Positions 5,662-7,461 of a stretch of 7,461 nt of DNA are shown piece after piece; positions within the stretch are counted from its first letter, which is position 1; each line of letters starts with the position of its first letter. This DNA is from an uncultured Candidatus Melainabacteria bacterium (GTDB taxonomy: Bacteria; Cyanobacteriota; Vampirovibrionia; Gastranaerophilales; Gastranaerophilaceae): positions 1 through 7,461 of the forward strand of contig CAMHMW010000089.1 in NCBI GenBank assembly GCA_946186335.1, given 5' to 3'. A program made the position numbers and the translations under genes. A model generated the notes under the pieces. It was not told the DNA's origin and made no database searches. It was given only the letters and a program-made list of their open reading frames with translations.

Positions 5662-7419
5662 TTATTCCTCTGTTTTTTTAGTTTTAGTTGTTTTTCTTGT
5701 CTTTGAAGAACCTCTGTTCGGACGTCTTGTTTTCTTCTTTGGTTCTTCTGACTGTTCAATCGGTTCTTGTTTCACTTCTTCTTGCGCAATTGCTGTTTCA
5801 CCTGTTTTTACGTCATCCTTTTTTGTGGTTCTGCGACTTTTATTATTTTTGGGCTTAGACTCCTCAGGCTTAACCTCAGGTACCTGTTCAGACGGTTGCT
5901 CAACCGTTTCTGAAACAACCGGTTTTTCCTGTTGAGCCTTTCTATTATTGCGTCGGTTATTTCGTCCTCGTTTTGTCACTTCTTCCGTTGCAACAACCGA
6001 CGGTTCTGTTTCAATAACAGGCTTTTGAACTTCTTCAGCCGCTTGTTCGGACTGTATATTCTGTGCCTGATTATTATTTTTTGCGTTAAATTTATTATTA
6101 TTATTCTTTTTGAAGTTTCCTGTCGGAAGCTTTAATTTTGCGGCTTTGGCGCGATATTCACCCTCAGCGGTAGGAGTTGCGAAATTAAATTCAACCATTG
6201 AATAACCACTGCCCTGACAATGCGGACATTTTTTTGTAAAGATTTCAGACAAAGACTGTCCCTGACGGTGTCTTGTTAACTCAACAAGACCCAAATCCGA
6301 AAGTTGACCAACCTGCGGTTTTGCCTTATCAGGTTCAAGGGCAATTTCAAGTTCTTCCATCATAGCAAGTTTATCTGCTCTTGACATCATATCGATAAAG
6401 TCAATGATTATCATTCCGCCAATATTTCTCAAACGCAGCTGACGTGCGATTTCATGAACCGCCTCAATATTTGTTTTCAATATTGTTTCATCCTGTGTCG
6501 CAGAACTTACAAACTTACCGCTGTTAACATCGATAACCGTAAGTGCCTCTGTCTGCTGAATAAACAGATAGCCGCCGGAGGGCATATTAACTTTCACATT
6601 CAGCGCGGCTTTAATTTCTTTATGAATATCCATAGCAGTCAAAAGCGGTTCTGTACCTTTATACAAAGTAACCTGAACACCTTTTGATATATGCCAGTTT
6701 TGTAAAATATTCTGAACTCTGTTGAGTGCAAACGGAGTATCAACAATAATTTCTTTAACATCATCAGTACAAGCTTCACGAATGACTCTGTACAACAAAT
6801 CCTGATCGCGATAGATAAGATTCGGAGGAGTCAAGGTTTCCGCTGAATTTATAATATTGTTCCATTTTTCCAAAAGAATTTCCAAATCTTCCTGAATATC
6901 GGCTTCTGATTGACCTTCAGCCTCTGTTCTGATAATAACACCGACTCCAACGGGTTTTATCAGATTAATAATAGATTTAAGTCTTGCTCTTTCTTTTGAA
7001 TTCTCAATTTTCTTACTTACGCTGACACCCGGCTCATTTGGCATAAGAACCAAAAATCTTCCCGGAAGGCTGATTTCTGTTGTAACTCTGGGACCTTTGT
7101 GTCCTGTCGGCTCTTTTACAACCTGAACAACAAGTTTCTGTTTGGGTTTGAGTTTGTCTTTTAAAGAGCCTTTACCCATAACATCCTGCGCATGCAAAAA
7201 TCCCATTTTATCTGTTCCGACATTTACAAATGCCGCATCAATACTCGGCAAAATATTGTCAACTGTTGCCAGATAGACATCTCCTAAAAGGACTTCCCCT
7301 CTGTGGATAAAGAAATCAGTTACCTTTTTGTCCTCTAATACTGCCGCAATATTATCTCTTTCGGCAATTACAATCTTTTTTTCAACCTGTTTTTGAGTTT
7401 CTCTTTTCTTTTCGCTCAT
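5662..7419 (-). CDS. rne: Rne/Rng-family endoribonuclease (RNase E/G)
   Basis: This endonuclease would cleave AU-rich single-stranded RNA in mRNA decay and rRNA maturation. I use the ATG at 7419 (585 residues) because AAAGGA lies 6 bp upstream; an ATG eight codons earlier (7443) is in frame but poorly served. Numbering from the longer form: S1 domain about 48-128 (GEVLLGDVYLATVDNILPSI, 49-68), 5'-monophosphate sensor with R172/T173 in GVIIRT, DNase I-like catalytic domain with likely metal-binding D305 (LTVIDVNSG) and D348 (IIIDFIDM), and the Zn-link CPHC (C406/C409) used for dimerisation. The catalytic core looks intact. Residues about 440-593 are a disordered, K/R/N/E/Q-rich tail ending in a basic cluster (RRPNRGSSKTRK), the type of region that scaffolds degradosome partners. 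It is shorter than the tail of E. coli RNase E. The gene heads the visible operon. Confidence 0.95.
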   Translation of the reverse strand: MSEKKRETQKQVEKKIVIAERDNIAAVLEDKKVTDFFIHRGEVLLGDVYLATVDNILPSIDAAFVNVGTDKMGFLHAQDVMGKGSLKDKLKPKQKLVVQVVKEPTGHKGPRVTTEISLPGRFLVLMPNEPGVSVSKKIENSKERARLKSIINLIKPVGVGVIIRTEAEGQSEADIQEDLEILLEKWNNIINSAETLTPPNLIYRDQDLLYRVIREACTDDVKEIIVDTPFALNRVQNILQNWHISKGVQVTLYKGTEPLLTAMDIHKEIKAALNVKVNMPSGGYLFIQQTEALTVIDVNSGKFVSSATQDETILKTNIEAVHEIARQLRLRNIGGMIIIDFIDMMSRADKLAMMEELEIALEPDKAKPQVGQLSDLGLVELTRHRQGQSLSEIFTKKCPHCQGSGYSMVEFNFATPTAEGEYRAKAAKLKLPTGNFKKNNNNKFNAKNNNQAQNIQSEQAAEEVQKPVIETEPSVVATEEVTKRGRNNRRNNRKAQQEKPVVSETVEQPSEQVPEVKPEESKPKNNKSRRTTKKDDVKTGETAIAQEEVKQEPIEQSEEPKKKTRRPNRGSSKTRKTTKTKKTEE

Positions 7420-7425
7420 AATTAA

Positions 7426-7431
7426 TCCTTT
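7426..7431 (-). promoter_or_regulatory. rne: Shine-Dalgarno that decides the rne start
   Basis: AAAGGA on the minus strand, 6 bp before the ATG at 7419. The alternative ATG at 7443 has only a weak GAG upstream. A TAG in another frame (7433-7435) would let an upstream gene end 13 bp before the 7419 start, matching the tight spacing of the rest of the operon. Confidence 0.65.
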
Positions 7432-7461
7432 ACTATAACTCATGTAAAGACTCTGTAAGGA

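Noticed and set aside
6075..6113. TTATTATT-rich microsatellite-like stretch
   Set aside because: It encodes Asn-rich codons (AAT/AAC) of the disordered RNase tail and is explained by amino-acid composition rather than a DNA repeat.
5932..6687. Plus-strand open frames opposite the rne gene
   Set aside because: They arise as antisense of the RNase catalytic domain and low-complexity tail. Their compositions are Phe/Ile/Cys-rich artefacts, without ribosome sites.

Overview
The window is AT-rich, with short intergenic gaps and A/T-heavy spacers. Its gene content fits a non-photosynthetic relative of cyanobacteria, most likely Candidatus Gastranaerophilales (Melainabacteria/Vampirovibrionia). This is an inference from three things: an uncharacterised protein opening with a short polar leader and an N-rich/TFG patch, a prepilin-like protein with the R/K-R/K-A|F processing site that I associate with this group, and a Rne/Rng ribonuclease with a long charged tail. 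No rRNA, tRNA, mobile element or CRISPR array is visible, and no taxonomic marker settles the assignment.

Layout, left to right. Positions 1-19 hold the first codons of a gene running off the left edge on the minus strand. Upstream of it, also on the minus strand, is an uncharacterised 321-residue helical protein whose last residues (DDIPF) copy the acidic tip of bacterial single-stranded DNA-binding protein (SSB). From a 115-bp divergent spacer, a short-form CstA-family transporter is read rightward. It has no Shine-Dalgarno and a tandem -10-like repeat right against its ATG, so its mRNA may be leaderless. Its 3' end overlaps by 18 bp, tail to tail, a minus-strand gene for a 250-residue protein with faint protein-kinase-like landmarks.

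The 250-bp spacer at 3332-3581 is the only sizeable gap. It holds a minus-strand extended -10 promoter for the kinase-like gene and, on the plus strand, a near-consensus promoter (TTGACA, 17 bp, TATACT) followed about 75 bp later by a hairpin and T-run. Together these outline a candidate unannotated small RNA of about 90 nt.

The right half (3582-7419) is a tightly packed minus-strand operon: rne-family endoribonuclease, a 98-residue signal-peptide/one-TM protein with a TTG start, a 77-residue prepilin-like protein, sdaAB (serine dehydratase beta, ACT domain) and sdaAA (serine dehydratase alpha, Fe-S). Gaps between genes are 0-3 bp, and each downstream Shine-Dalgarno lies in or at the last codons of the gene before it, which points to translational coupling. 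The operon probably begins beyond the right edge.

Functionally, SdaAA/SdaAB convert L-serine to pyruvate and ammonia, and CstA-family proteins import peptides or pyruvate. The window therefore combines amino-acid/pyruvate use, RNA turnover and small envelope proteins. The two uncharacterised proteins and the candidate small RNA are the least explained parts.
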